Source: Deltaproteobacteria bacterium
GTDB lineage: Bacteria > Desulfobacterota > Desulfomonilia > UBA1062
Reading direction: 5' to 3'
Assembly (NCBI GenBank): GCA_029547185.1
Contig: JAKPPU010000056.1
Location: forward strand, 1 to 64,000
DNA length: 64,000 bases
Shown: positions 8,735-16,337 of the stretch, one piece after another
How positions within the stretch are numbered: position 1 is the first letter of the stretch
Layout: the number at the start of each line of letters is the position of its first letter
The notes under the pieces: generated by a model
The model's input: the letters and a program-made list of their open reading frames with translations, nothing else
What the model was told of the DNA's origin: nothing
Databases searched by the model: none
Made by a program: the position numbers and the translations under genes

Positions 8735-9534
8735 GCCGCGCGAACAAGCCGGAAGAGAACCTGCCCGGTGAAGGAACGATGAGAGCCCTGCTCGAGAGGC
8801 TGACGCAGGGCGAGCTCGGAATCGACGAGGCGCAGGAGATGCTCGTCCGAATGCTCTACGAGCACGGCGAGGACTTTCTCCTCGACATCCACCGCCACAG
8901 CCGGACAGGCTTTCCCGAGGTGATCTTTGCCAGGGGAAAGAGCATCGATCAGATACGCGAGATCGTGAGGAGCTTCCTCGAGAAGAACGGCAAGGCGTTC
9001 GTTTCCCTGGCGGATGAGAAGACCATCGAGGTCCTCAAGGAAACCTTCCCCCATGCCAGGACAGCTCAGGCCGGAAGCCTCGCGGTGTTCGCCGCGGGTG
9101 GGCAGCCGGAAAAGGACCTCGGCATCGTGGGCGTGATCACGGCAGGGACTGCGGACACTCCCTTTGCCAAGGAATGCGCCCTGCTGCTGGAGGAGATCGG
9201 GGCAGAGGTTATCAGGGCCTTCGACTTCGGGGTGTCAGGCCTCCACCGGCCTTTTCTCGGCGTCCGCACGACACGGGATGCGGACGTCCTCGTGGTCTTC
9301 GCGGGCATGGACGGGATTCTGCCCACCATGATCGCATCGCTGACCGACAAGCCCGTGATCGCGGTTCCCACACCGGTCGGCTACGGACTGGGGGGAGAAG
9401 GGGATACCGCGCTTCGGACCATGCTTCAAAGCTGCATTCCCGGTCTCGTCGTGCTGAACATCGGCAACAGCGTCGGGGCTGCAGCCGCTGCAATGAGAGT
9501 TTTGAAGGCAGTCAGGAGACGGCGAAATGAATGA
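8731..9534 (+). CDS. larB: Pyridinium-3,5-biscarboxylic acid mononucleotide synthase LarB
   Basis: 267 residues. LarB carboxylates and hydrolyses nicotinic acid adenine dinucleotide to the bis-carboxylated pyridinium mononucleotide, the first step of nickel-pincer cofactor synthesis. The C-terminal half (about 120-260) has the PurE-like fold: LGIVGVITAGTADTPFAKECALLL, GVSGLHRP, and VVFAGMDGILPTMIASLTDKPVIAVPTPVGYG. The N-terminal part (LTQGELGIDEAQEML) is the usual helical extension. Start codon overlaps the end of larC and is preceded by GGGAGAGGATAC. Ends inside the larE start, so the three lar genes are translationally coupled. Confidence 0.92.
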   Translation: MSRANKPEENLPGEGTMRALLERLTQGELGIDEAQEMLVRMLYEHGEDFLLDIHRHSRTGFPEVIFARGKSIDQIREIVRSFLEKNGKAFVSLADEKTIEVLKETFPHARTAQAGSLAVFAAGGQPEKDLGIVGVITAGTADTPFAKECALLLEEIGAEVIRAFDFGVSGLHRPFLGVRTTRDADVLVVFAGMDGILPTMIASLTDKPVIAVPTPVGYGLGGEGDTALRTMLQSCIPGLVVLNIGNSVGAAAAAMRVLKAVRRRRNE

Positions 9535-10333
9535 AAAGCTGGGAGAGCTGAGAGAGGCGATCAGGGGAAAAGGCAGGATTCTCGTCCTGTTCTCCGGCGG
9601 ACTCGACAGCACCCTCCTTGCATGGCTAGCCTATGACGTCCTCGGAGAAGACGCCCGGGCGCTCACCTTCCATTCCCCCATCATTCATAAGGAAGAGGCG
9701 GCCGAGGCGAGGATGACCGCCGAGATCATCGGCATTCCGTGTGAGGTCGTCAGCGTGGACGAGACCGGGGAAGATCCTGCGTTCTCCGTCAACCCACCGG
9801 AGCGGTGCTACCTGTGCCGGAAGATCAGGAACCGGATAGCGCGGAAATACGCGGACGAGCAGGGGATAGCCGTGATCGCGGACGGGCTCAATGCCTCTGA
9901 TTTCGGAGACTACCGTCCGGGCATGAAGGCGGCGAGGGAAGACGGCGTATGGCAGCCCTTTGCCGAATTCGACATCACCAAGGAAGAGATCCGCGAGATC
10001 TCCCGTCAGATCGGCCTGCCCACCTGGGACAAGCCCAATACGGTCTGCCTGTGCTCCAGGTTTCCCTTCGGCACCGAGATCACGATCGAGAGGCTGAAGC
10101 GGGTCGAGGATGCCGAGACCTTCCTCAAGAGGCTCGGATTTTCCGTCTGCCGCGTGCGCTACTTCCCGCTCGAGACCGCGGTGGTCGAGGTCGACGACAT
10201 TGCAAAGGCCGTCGAGCACAAAGAACTGATCGCCGCCGCCCTGCGGGAAAAGGGTTTCCTGTTCGTCACCCTCGACCTCGAGGGATTTGCGAGCGGAAAG
10301 CTCAACAGGACCATCAAGGCAAAAGACGAGTAG
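9527..10333 (+). CDS. larE: Pyridinium-3,5-bisthiocarboxylic acid mononucleotide synthase LarE, multi-cysteine type
   Basis: 268 residues; adenylates the biscarboxylate and transfers sulfur to make the dithio form. The PP-loop SGGLDST is at residues 24-30. RCYLCRK gives C94 and C97, and VCLCSRFPFG gives C174 and C176. The L. plantarum enzyme has a single sacrificial cysteine in a CLxSR-type loop; here the extra Cys forms a CxC, which resembles LarE proteins thought to carry a [4Fe-4S] cluster and act catalytically. That assignment is inference. Start is preceded by AGGAGACGGCGAA and lies within the end of larB. Convergent with a DUF362 gene 18 bases on. Confidence 0.9.
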   Translation: MNEKLGELREAIRGKGRILVLFSGGLDSTLLAWLAYDVLGEDARALTFHSPIIHKEEAAEARMTAEIIGIPCEVVSVDETGEDPAFSVNPPERCYLCRKIRNRIARKYADEQGIAVIADGLNASDFGDYRPGMKAAREDGVWQPFAEFDITKEEIREISRQIGLPTWDKPNTVCLCSRFPFGTEITIERLKRVEDAETFLKRLGFSVCRVRYFPLETAVVEVDDIAKAVEHKELIAAALREKGFLFVTLDLEGFASGKLNRTIKAKDE

Positions 10334-10351
10334 CCCCGGGGTGATTCAGCC

Positions 10352-11650
10352 TTAAATCTTTATCACCGGCGGGATATTGGCCTTGGTGCCATGGAGCTTG
10401 GCGAGAATGAGGAGCTTGAGGGACTTGATCGGGTTTACCGGCACGAGCTTCAAAGGCGTAATGTGGAGCCACTTCATCATGCCGTCGAGGTTTGCGGCCA
10501 GGTTGTTGCACCCGGGCGATGTCGTCACCTTTGATCTGCCCAGCCTTTTGCAGAGCTCCTGGTAGCACTCGCCGATCGCGCAGTCGCCGGCTATGTGCAC
10601 GGGCGCATTCGCACCCTCGATGTCGGCCCGATCGATCCCTTTGCCCATGAAGATCGTGAAGCTGCCTTTGCCTTTGAAGTCCTGGGAGAGAACCTCGAGC
10701 AGGGCCTCGGTGTTGCGCTTGCAGCCCTCGGTGCAGCACATGGTCTTTCCCCGGACGATCTTGACCTCCGGGGGGAACTTTTCGAGCAGGTTCCAGCTGA
10801 AGCTCTGCCTGCGCTCATCGAAGAGGGCCTTGTTCACGATCTCTATTTTCGAGATGCGGGATTCGCCCAAGCCGTACTTTGCGGCGAGCTTCAGGTGTTC
10901 CACCTCTTTGAGGTCGAATCCGAGGAACTTCGATCCGACGATGTCCACTGCCAGGGGGTCGTCTCCGCCGATGAGCACGTTCAGGGGCACGACGCACTGG
11001 TCTTTCAGGGCCAGGGCAGGGTAGTGGCCGTAGTTCGTCGCCTCGATCCCGTCGATCAGGGTGAAGTCGGGCCTGATGTTCGCATAGATGTCCGCGAGCT
11101 TCTGATGGAGCTTGAAGTTGTGGTCCGCGATCCGGCTCTTCTGGTGGACCAGCCCGAACTGGTTTTTGATCCCGAGGGTGACCGTGGTCATCGAATGGCT
11201 CTTGAGCTTGGGAATCGAGATGTAGAGGTTGTCGGATCTCTTTCGGATGAGGTGCTCGTGGACGAAGTCGGGGATCTGTATGAAGGCCTCGAGCCTGGGC
11301 AGGAACATCGGGATCTCGGCTGTCTCGTCGAGGTAGACGGGGATCGCCCCTGTCTCTTCGCACATCTTCTTCATGCCGCAGATCTCGTACACGAGCCGGG
11401 TGAAGTTCCCCTGTGTGCTGTTTTCGATGACGTAAACGTTTCGCGCGCCCTGTCTCCGGAAGTAGCGGACCGCTGCGCCGACCACCTCGGGCGAGGTGAA
11501 GACATGGGGTTTGAAATCGATCCCGTTGACCTTGATGAAGACGTCCCGGGAAGGTTTGAGCATGGCCTTTCCGCCCCCGAAGGCCTCGAACATGGCGGTT
11601 ACGGCGGCGTCGAGACCCTGCCCGGTATCTTCGAATCTCACCTTTGTCAT
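10352..11650 (-). CDS. DUF362 domain protein
   Basis: 432 residues, ATG preceded by GGGGAGGAGATGCC. The N-terminal two thirds match the DUF362 family: VFIKVNGIDF, VTSPEVVGA-like region, YISIPKLKSHSMTTVTLGIKNQFGLV, and LNVLIGGDDPLAVDIVGSKFLGFD. The C-terminal part has clustered cysteines (MCCTEGCKRN, GDCAIGECYQELC, SPGCNN), suggesting metal or Fe-S binding though no classic ferredoxin CxxCxxCxxxCP pair is seen. DUF362 proteins have no agreed biochemical role. It faces larE tail to tail. A link to nickel-pincer chemistry is only positional. Confidence 0.75.
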   Translation of the reverse strand: MTKVRFEDTGQGLDAAVTAMFEAFGGGKAMLKPSRDVFIKVNGIDFKPHVFTSPEVVGAAVRYFRRQGARNVYVIENSTQGNFTRLVYEICGMKKMCEETGAIPVYLDETAEIPMFLPRLEAFIQIPDFVHEHLIRKRSDNLYISIPKLKSHSMTTVTLGIKNQFGLVHQKSRIADHNFKLHQKLADIYANIRPDFTLIDGIEATNYGHYPALALKDQCVVPLNVLIGGDDPLAVDIVGSKFLGFDLKEVEHLKLAAKYGLGESRISKIEIVNKALFDERRQSFSWNLLEKFPPEVKIVRGKTMCCTEGCKRNTEALLEVLSQDFKGKGSFTIFMGKGIDRADIEGANAPVHIAGDCAIGECYQELCKRLGRSKVTTSPGCNNLAANLDGMMKWLHITPLKLVPVNPIKSLKLLILAKLHGTKANIPPVIKI

Positions 11651-11830
11651 GGCATCTCCTCCCCTTTACCTGCTTTTGCCTGAACCCGGGGAAGGAGTCA
11701 ATCGGCATGTTTGAATGGAGCGTGCCGGCATCCCCGAGACGAAACCCTGGAAAACGGAAATTTTGTCTTCTCTTTCAGAGACGCCTATAATAGAAAAAAT
11801 GGTATTCAAGCTTAAAGCAAAGGAATGCCC

Positions 11831-12763
11831 ATGCACATGAACGCAGCCGGTACGCATACCCACGAGCACGAGGAGACCTCGAGCATCAGACTGGCGTTTT
11901 TTCTGAACTTCGGCTTCACCCTCTTCGAGATCGCAGGGGGTATATGGACGAACAGCATGGCCATCCTCGCGGATGCCATTCACGATCTCGGCGACTGCTT
12001 CGCTCTGGGCGCTGCCTGGTATTTCGAGCGCGTATCCGAAAAGGCGGGAGACCAATACTATTCCTACGGGTATCGCCGCTTCTCGCTCCTGGGCGCGCTC
12101 ATCAGCATCGTGATCCTCGTGGTAGGCTCGCTCTTCATCCTTTCAGAAGCCATCCCCAGGCTTTTCCATCCGCAAGTCTCGCATGCCCCGGGCATGGTGG
12201 TCTTCGCTGTCTTCGGCATCGCGGTCAACGGCGCGGCAATGTTGAGGCTCAAGGAAAAAGAAGGGATGAATGCCCGGATCGTGGCCTGGCACCTCCTCGA
12301 GGATGTATTGGGCTGGGTCGCCATCCTCATCACCGGGATCGTGCTGCTGTTCTGGCCGATCAAGAGGCTCGACGCGATCCTCTCCATCTTCATCACCGTC
12401 TATGTCCTCTACAATGTCCTCAAGAACCTCAAGAGCACCATGAGCATCTTCCTCCAGGGGATCCCTGGCAATGTCGACCTTCCGGGGATCGAGCTGGAGA
12501 TCAGCAGGATACAGGGAGTCGAGAGTCTCCATCACACCCATGTCTGGACCCTCGACGGCTACCATCATATCCTTACCACGCATGTGGTTCTTAAAGGGAA
12601 ATACGCCATGGAAGACATCGCCTGCCTCAAGGATGAGATCAGGAGGATCATAGAGAAGCATGACATCGCCCACTCCACCGTGGAGCTCGAGTTCGAGGGC
12701 GAATCGTGCCGGATTACGGGCAGCAACTGCAGGCACAATGGAGAGAACGGGGACTGCATCTAG
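11831..12763 (+). CDS. Cation diffusion facilitator family metal exporter
   Basis: 310 residues from the second of three closely spaced ATGs (11825, 11831, 11837), chosen because AAAGG lies about seven bases upstream. Six membrane segments followed by a cytoplasmic domain. TM2 carries ADAIHDLGD and TM5 carries HLLEDVLGW, the HD/HD zinc-site pattern of Zn2+/Cd2+ exporters; the His-rich N-terminus (HMNAAGTHTHEHEE) is typical of CzcD-like members. The C-terminal domain contains SLHHTHVWTLDGYHHILTTHVVL, with further metal-binding His. It probably exports zinc or a similar divalent ion by proton antiport. Divergent from the DUF362 gene. Confidence 0.9.
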   Translation: MHMNAAGTHTHEHEETSSIRLAFFLNFGFTLFEIAGGIWTNSMAILADAIHDLGDCFALGAAWYFERVSEKAGDQYYSYGYRRFSLLGALISIVILVVGSLFILSEAIPRLFHPQVSHAPGMVVFAVFGIAVNGAAMLRLKEKEGMNARIVAWHLLEDVLGWVAILITGIVLLFWPIKRLDAILSIFITVYVLYNVLKNLKSTMSIFLQGIPGNVDLPGIELEISRIQGVESLHHTHVWTLDGYHHILTTHVVLKGKYAMEDIACLKDEIRRIIEKHDIAHSTVELEFEGESCRITGSNCRHNGENGDCI

Positions 12764-12827
12764 GCCTTTTCATCAGCGAAGCTGAAGGCAGGAGTTCATC
12801 CATGCACGATGAGCGGGAGAAGGCAGA

Positions 12828-12848
12828 TATTTACCGATCCGGTAAATA
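12828..12848. promoter_or_regulatory. Perfect inverted repeat with 9-bp arms
   Basis: TATTTACCG and CGGTAAATA are exact reverse complements separated by ATC. It lies between the metal exporter stop (12763) and the start of a PH-like membrane protein (12941), on an AT-rich background. No T run follows, and the loop is too short for an RNA hairpin, so a DNA operator for a dimeric regulator is more likely than a terminator. Confidence 0.5.
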
Positions 12849-12940
12849 CATTACTGAATAGAATCATGGAAAGGAGCCGTGTGTGATTCGGAGAATCAGT
12901 TGCCGGATCAATTCAGGTGTTACGGGAAGAGAGGATCATC

Positions 12941-13372
12941 ATGGAATATAAGCATACCCAGAAGGGATATATGCTGGGTGGAAGCCTGATCGGGATGGCA
13001 GCCATCCTTGCGGGGATATCCGCGCACATCGGCTGGAAACCGGCAAGCATCGTTGTGGAAATCGTCCTTTTGGGCACGGCCGTGCTCTTTTATTCCCTGA
13101 CTGTCTCGGTCACGGGAGGCGAGCTCGTGATACGCTTCGGCCCCGGTCTCATCAGGAAACGGATTCCTCTCTCGCGGATCAGGGATGCCCGGATCGTCAG
13201 AAACCCGTGGTACTACGGGTGGGGGATTCACCTCACTCCCCATGGATGGCTCTACAATGTATCCGGCCTGGCTGCCGTGGAGGTCGACTATATATCGGGA
13301 GGGCGTTTCAGGATAGGGACCGACGACCCGAAGGGGCTCCTGCAGGCCATCAAGGAGCGGAGCACGGCGTGA
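12941..13372 (+). CDS. Small membrane protein with PH-like domain
   Basis: 143 residues from the ATG preceded by AGAGAGGATCATC; an upstream in-frame ATG is poorly placed. Two hydrophobic segments (about residues 11-30 and 35-52) are followed by a beta-rich region: VTGGELVIRFGPGLIRKRIPLSRIRDARIVRNPWYYGWGIHL, then a YNVSGLAAVEVDY strand and FRIGTDDPKGLLQAI. This arrangement resembles bacterial PH-domain membrane proteins (YdbS/bPH type). Function unknown. It is followed within 40 bases by yjbQ. Confidence 0.6.
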   Translation: MEYKHTQKGYMLGGSLIGMAAILAGISAHIGWKPASIVVEIVLLGTAVLFYSLTVSVTGGELVIRFGPGLIRKRIPLSRIRDARIVRNPWYYGWGIHLTPHGWLYNVSGLAAVEVDYISGGRFRIGTDDPKGLLQAIKERSTA

Positions 13373-13408
13373 ATGAATGTGAATGAATCTTTGAAAAGGA
13401 TAAGGACA

Positions 13409-13825
13409 ATGAAATCGTTCAGGAGAGAGCTCTGGTTCAATACGAAGAACCGCATTGAATTCATCAACATTACCCCGCAGGTAGAAGAGTGCCTCCGGGA
13501 GAGCGGTGTCAGGGAAGGTCTCGTTCTGGTGAATGCCATGCACATCACGGCAAGCGTATTCATCAACGATGACGAATCCGGTCTTCACCACGACTTTAAG
13601 CTGTGGCTGGAAAAGCTCGCCCCGCACGATCCCGTATCCCAGTACCGCCACAACGTGGGCGAAGACAATGCCGACGGCCACATGAAGCGGCAAGTCATGG
13701 GCAGAGAGGTGGTGGTGGCGGTTACGGAGGGAAAGCTCGACTTCGGCCCCTGGGAGCAGATCTTCTATGGAGAGTTCGACGGCAGGAGGCGGAAGCGCGT
13801 TCTCGTGAAGATCATCGGGGAGTAG
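13409..13825 (+). CDS. YjbQ family protein (UPF0047)
   Basis: 138 residues from the ATG preceded by AAGGATAAGGACA, giving the usual family length; the frame is open 12 codons upstream. Signature segments: [40 protein letters not shown], and [20 protein letters not shown] with conserved His residues that form a probable metal or active site, then [17 protein letters not shown]. coli YjbQ has weak thiamine-phosphate synthase activity; the physiological role of the family is not settled. Ends in a bidirectional hairpin shared with the ferritin-like gene. Confidence 0.85.
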   Translation: MKSFRRELWFNTKNRIEFINITPQVEECLRESGVREGLVLVNAMHITASVFINDDESGLHHDFKLWLEKLAPHDPVSQYRHNVGEDNADGHMKRQVMGREVVVAVTEGKLDFGPWEQIFYGEFDGRRRKRVLVKIIGE

Positions 13826-13858
13826 CCCGCCGGCGCCCGGGGGCGGGAGGGCTATTTC
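13826..13858. terminator. GC-rich hairpin between convergent yjbQ and ferritin-like genes
   Basis: CCCGCC pairs with GGCGGG, flanked by AGCCC and GGGCT, followed on the plus strand by ATTTCTTTTTCTT. The T-rich tail doubles as the lysine-rich C-terminal codons of the ferritin-like gene on the other strand, so terminator and coding sequence overlap. Confidence 0.6.
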
Positions 13859-14163
13859 TTTTTCTTGAGCCTGCTCATCATGTCCTCGACTTCTTTGTAT
13901 CCGTCCTCATAATGTTTTTCCTCGTCCGGATTGAGCTGCCTGAGGAGTTTGAGGAACTCGCCGGCATGCTCCAGCTCCTCGTTGGACACGTCGAGGAGGA
14001 CGGTGATGGCAAGCTTGTCGTCGATGGATTCGGCCAGTTGCGTATATATCTGCACTGCCTCGTATTCGGCGGCGATGCTGAAGCGTATCGCGCGGATGAG
14101 CTCGTCCCTTGTCAGCTTGCGGTCGCTCTTTTTCACGGAAAATACCGATGAGAACTCGGGCAT
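13852..14163 (-). CDS. Encapsulated-ferritin-like (EncFtn-type) small iron protein, no encapsulin nearby
   Basis: 103 residues, ATG preceded by AGGAAGGAGGGATACC. Two helices carry AAEYEAVQIY (E33, E35, Y40) and NEELEHAGEF (E63, H66). This E..Y...E..H arrangement with a short two-helix core matches the encapsulated ferritin family, which builds the ferroxidase site across a dimer. The C-terminus ends in a lysine run (RLKKKK) and shows no encapsulin-loading peptide of the LTVGSL type, and no shell gene is in the window. Likely an iron oxidation or storage protein working without a shell, or loaded by a distant one. It lies 85 bases downstream of a copper ATPase on the same strand. Confidence 0.7.
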   Translation of the reverse strand: MPEFSSVFSVKKSDRKLTRDELIRAIRFSIAAEYEAVQIYTQLAESIDDKLAITVLLDVSNEELEHAGEFLKLLRQLNPDEEKHYEDGYKEVEDMMSRLKKKK

Positions 14164-14248
14164 GGTATCCCTCCTTCCTGTTCATTCCTGCAATGTTCGA
14201 ACAAGTCCATGGCAGTATAATAGGGACCTCTGCGGATGAGGACCAGCA

Positions 14249-16294
14249 TCACCTCACCCTTTCCCTGAGTTTTCCCCTCATGCGCCACAGAAGCTGGGCA
14301 TTGACCGCCACGATGATCGTCGAGGCGGTCATGGCGATTGCTCCGGCAGCAGGAGGAAGCACGAACCCCCATGGATAGAGAACTCCTGCTGCGAGAGGGA
14401 TGGCGACGATGTTGTAGGCCGTCGCCCAGAAGAGGTTCTGGACCATCTTCCGGTAGGTAGACCTGCTGAGCTTGAGGACCTCGAAGACATCTCTCGGATC
14501 TGACCTCACCAGCACGATATCGGCGGATTCGATGGCCACGTCCGTGCCTGCACCGATCGCAATCCCCAGGTCGGATGCCGCCAGGGCGGGTGCGTCGTTC
14601 ACCCCGTCGCCGACCATGGCGACGCGGAAGCCCTTTCCTTCGAGATCCTTGATTTTCTTTGCCTTCTGGTCCGGCAGGACCTCGGCAAAGTAAGCGTCGA
14701 GGCCGAGATCGTCGGCCACCGTCTCGGCGACGAACCGCGAGTCTCCAGTGAGCATCATGACCTCGATCCCCATCGACTTGAGATCGTGGATCGCCTCCCT
14801 CGATTCCGGCCTCACCGTGTCGGCGAGCTGTATGACCCCGATGACCTCTCCCTCTTCGATCACGTATACCGTCGTTCTGCCTGCCTCGGAGGCAGCCTCC
14901 ATGAGAGGCCTGTCAGCAATTATCCCCTTTTCCCTCAGGTAGCCGGGACTCACGACCATGATGTTCCGGCCGTCGATGGTCGCCTGGGCTCCCCTTCCCG
15001 GAATGATCGTGAAATCTTTGGGGGATGTGAGAGAGAGCCCTCCGGCCTGAGCCTTCTCGACGATGGCCCGGGCGATCGGGTGCTCGGATCTGCTTTCAAG
15101 GGCTGCTGCCAGGGAGAGAACACTGTCCGGCTTCCATCCCTCATCCGTGATCACGTTCACGACGGAAAATGTTCCGAGGGTAAGGGTTCCGGTTTTGTCG
15201 AATACCGCGGCATCGATATCGCGTGCCCTCTCAAAGGCAGAGCGGTCATTGATGAGGAGCCCGTTTCTTGCAGCCAGGGTCGTCGAGATTGCAACCACGA
15301 GTGGTACGGCCAGCCCGAGCGCATGGGGGCAGGTGATGACCATGACGGTCACCATCCGGGCGAGGGCGAAGACGAAATCCTTGTCGAGGACCAGCCAGGT
15401 GATCAGGGTAACGCTGCCCACGCTCAGGCTGATGATGGTGAGCCAGAACGCCGCCCTGTCGGAAAGAACCTGCGCCCTCGATCTGCTTTCCTGTGCGCGC
15501 CTCACCATGTCGATCACCTGGGAGAGGTAGGTATCCTTTCCGGTCTTCGTGACATCGATCGTCACGGCGGACTCCCCGTTGATCACCCCGCCGATGACGC
15601 TGTCTCCCTCGCCTTTTTCGACAGGCCTGCTCTCTCCGGTGATCATGCTTTCATCCATCGTGGTTCTCCCCTCGGTGATCCGGCCGTCGATGGGGACCTT
15701 TTCTCCGGGTTTCACGAGAACAGGGTCTCCCTTTTTGAGACTGTCCACCGGGACCTCCTCGATGCTTCCGTCCTTTCGGATGAGGTTCGCCCGGGAAGGC
15801 ATGAGCTTGACCAGCTCTTCCAGCGCCCCGGATGCTCCTGATATCGAGCGCATCTCGATCCAGTGGCCCAAGAGCATGACATCGATCAGGGTGGCGAGCT
15901 CCCAGAAGAACACCATGCCCGGAAGCCCGAAGACCACGGCAGCGCTGTATGCGTATGCCACGCTCAAGGCGAGGCTGATTAAGGTCATCATGCCCGGCTG
16001 GCGTTGTTGAAGCTCACCTCTCAAGCCCTTCAGGAAGGGAAGCCCGCCATGGAAGAAGATGATCGAGGAGAAGAAGAGCAGGACGAAAGGGTCGATCCGT
16101 GGACCGATCAGCGGTCCCCATCCGAAGAAATCCCTGATCGTGGGGGAAAGGAGAAGAACCGGGAAAGTGAGGATGAGGGATACGAAGAACCTCTTCCGCA
16201 AGTCTTCGATCATGCGGCCGTGATGGTCATGCGGATGCGCAGGCTGTCTCTCATGAGGCATATGGCGGCCGGGTTGTCCGGAATCGTGCTCCAT
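14249..16294 (-). CDS. copB: P1B-3 type copper-transporting ATPase (CopB-like)
   Basis: 681 residues. Inner-membrane efflux pump for copper. The N-terminus is His-rich (GRHMPHERQPAHPHDHHG) and lacks a CxxC domain. Membrane metal site: TM6 CPH within VITCPHALGLAVPL, TM7 N-x6-YN-x4-P (NLFWATAYNIVAIP), TM8 MTASTIIVAVNA; this set defines the P1B-3 (CopB) subgroup. Phosphorylation loop DKTGTLT, actuator TGESRP and hinge GDGVNDAPAL are intact, as is the HP of the nucleotide domain (SEHPIARAI). Lies between a UPF0182 gene upstream (43 bases) and the ferritin-like gene downstream, suggesting a metal-stress transcript. Confidence 0.93.
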   Translation of the reverse strand: MEHDSGQPGRHMPHERQPAHPHDHHGRMIEDLRKRFFVSLILTFPVLLLSPTIRDFFGWGPLIGPRIDPFVLLFFSSIIFFHGGLPFLKGLRGELQQRQPGMMTLISLALSVAYAYSAAVVFGLPGMVFFWELATLIDVMLLGHWIEMRSISGASGALEELVKLMPSRANLIRKDGSIEEVPVDSLKKGDPVLVKPGEKVPIDGRITEGRTTMDESMITGESRPVEKGEGDSVIGGVINGESAVTIDVTKTGKDTYLSQVIDMVRRAQESRSRAQVLSDRAAFWLTIISLSVGSVTLITWLVLDKDFVFALARMVTVMVITCPHALGLAVPLVVAISTTLAARNGLLINDRSAFERARDIDAAVFDKTGTLTLGTFSVVNVITDEGWKPDSVLSLAAALESRSEHPIARAIVEKAQAGGLSLTSPKDFTIIPGRGAQATIDGRNIMVVSPGYLREKGIIADRPLMEAASEAGRTTVYVIEEGEVIGVIQLADTVRPESREAIHDLKSMGIEVMMLTGDSRFVAETVADDLGLDAYFAEVLPDQKAKKIKDLEGKGFRVAMVGDGVNDAPALAASDLGIAIGAGTDVAIESADIVLVRSDPRDVFEVLKLSRSTYRKMVQNLFWATAYNIVAIPLAAGVLYPWGFVLPPAAGAIAMTASTIIVAVNAQLLWRMRGKLRERVR

Positions 16295-16337
16295 GGATGA
16301 AGGGCTCCCCCTTTATCGATTCTGGTCTCGCCCGAGA

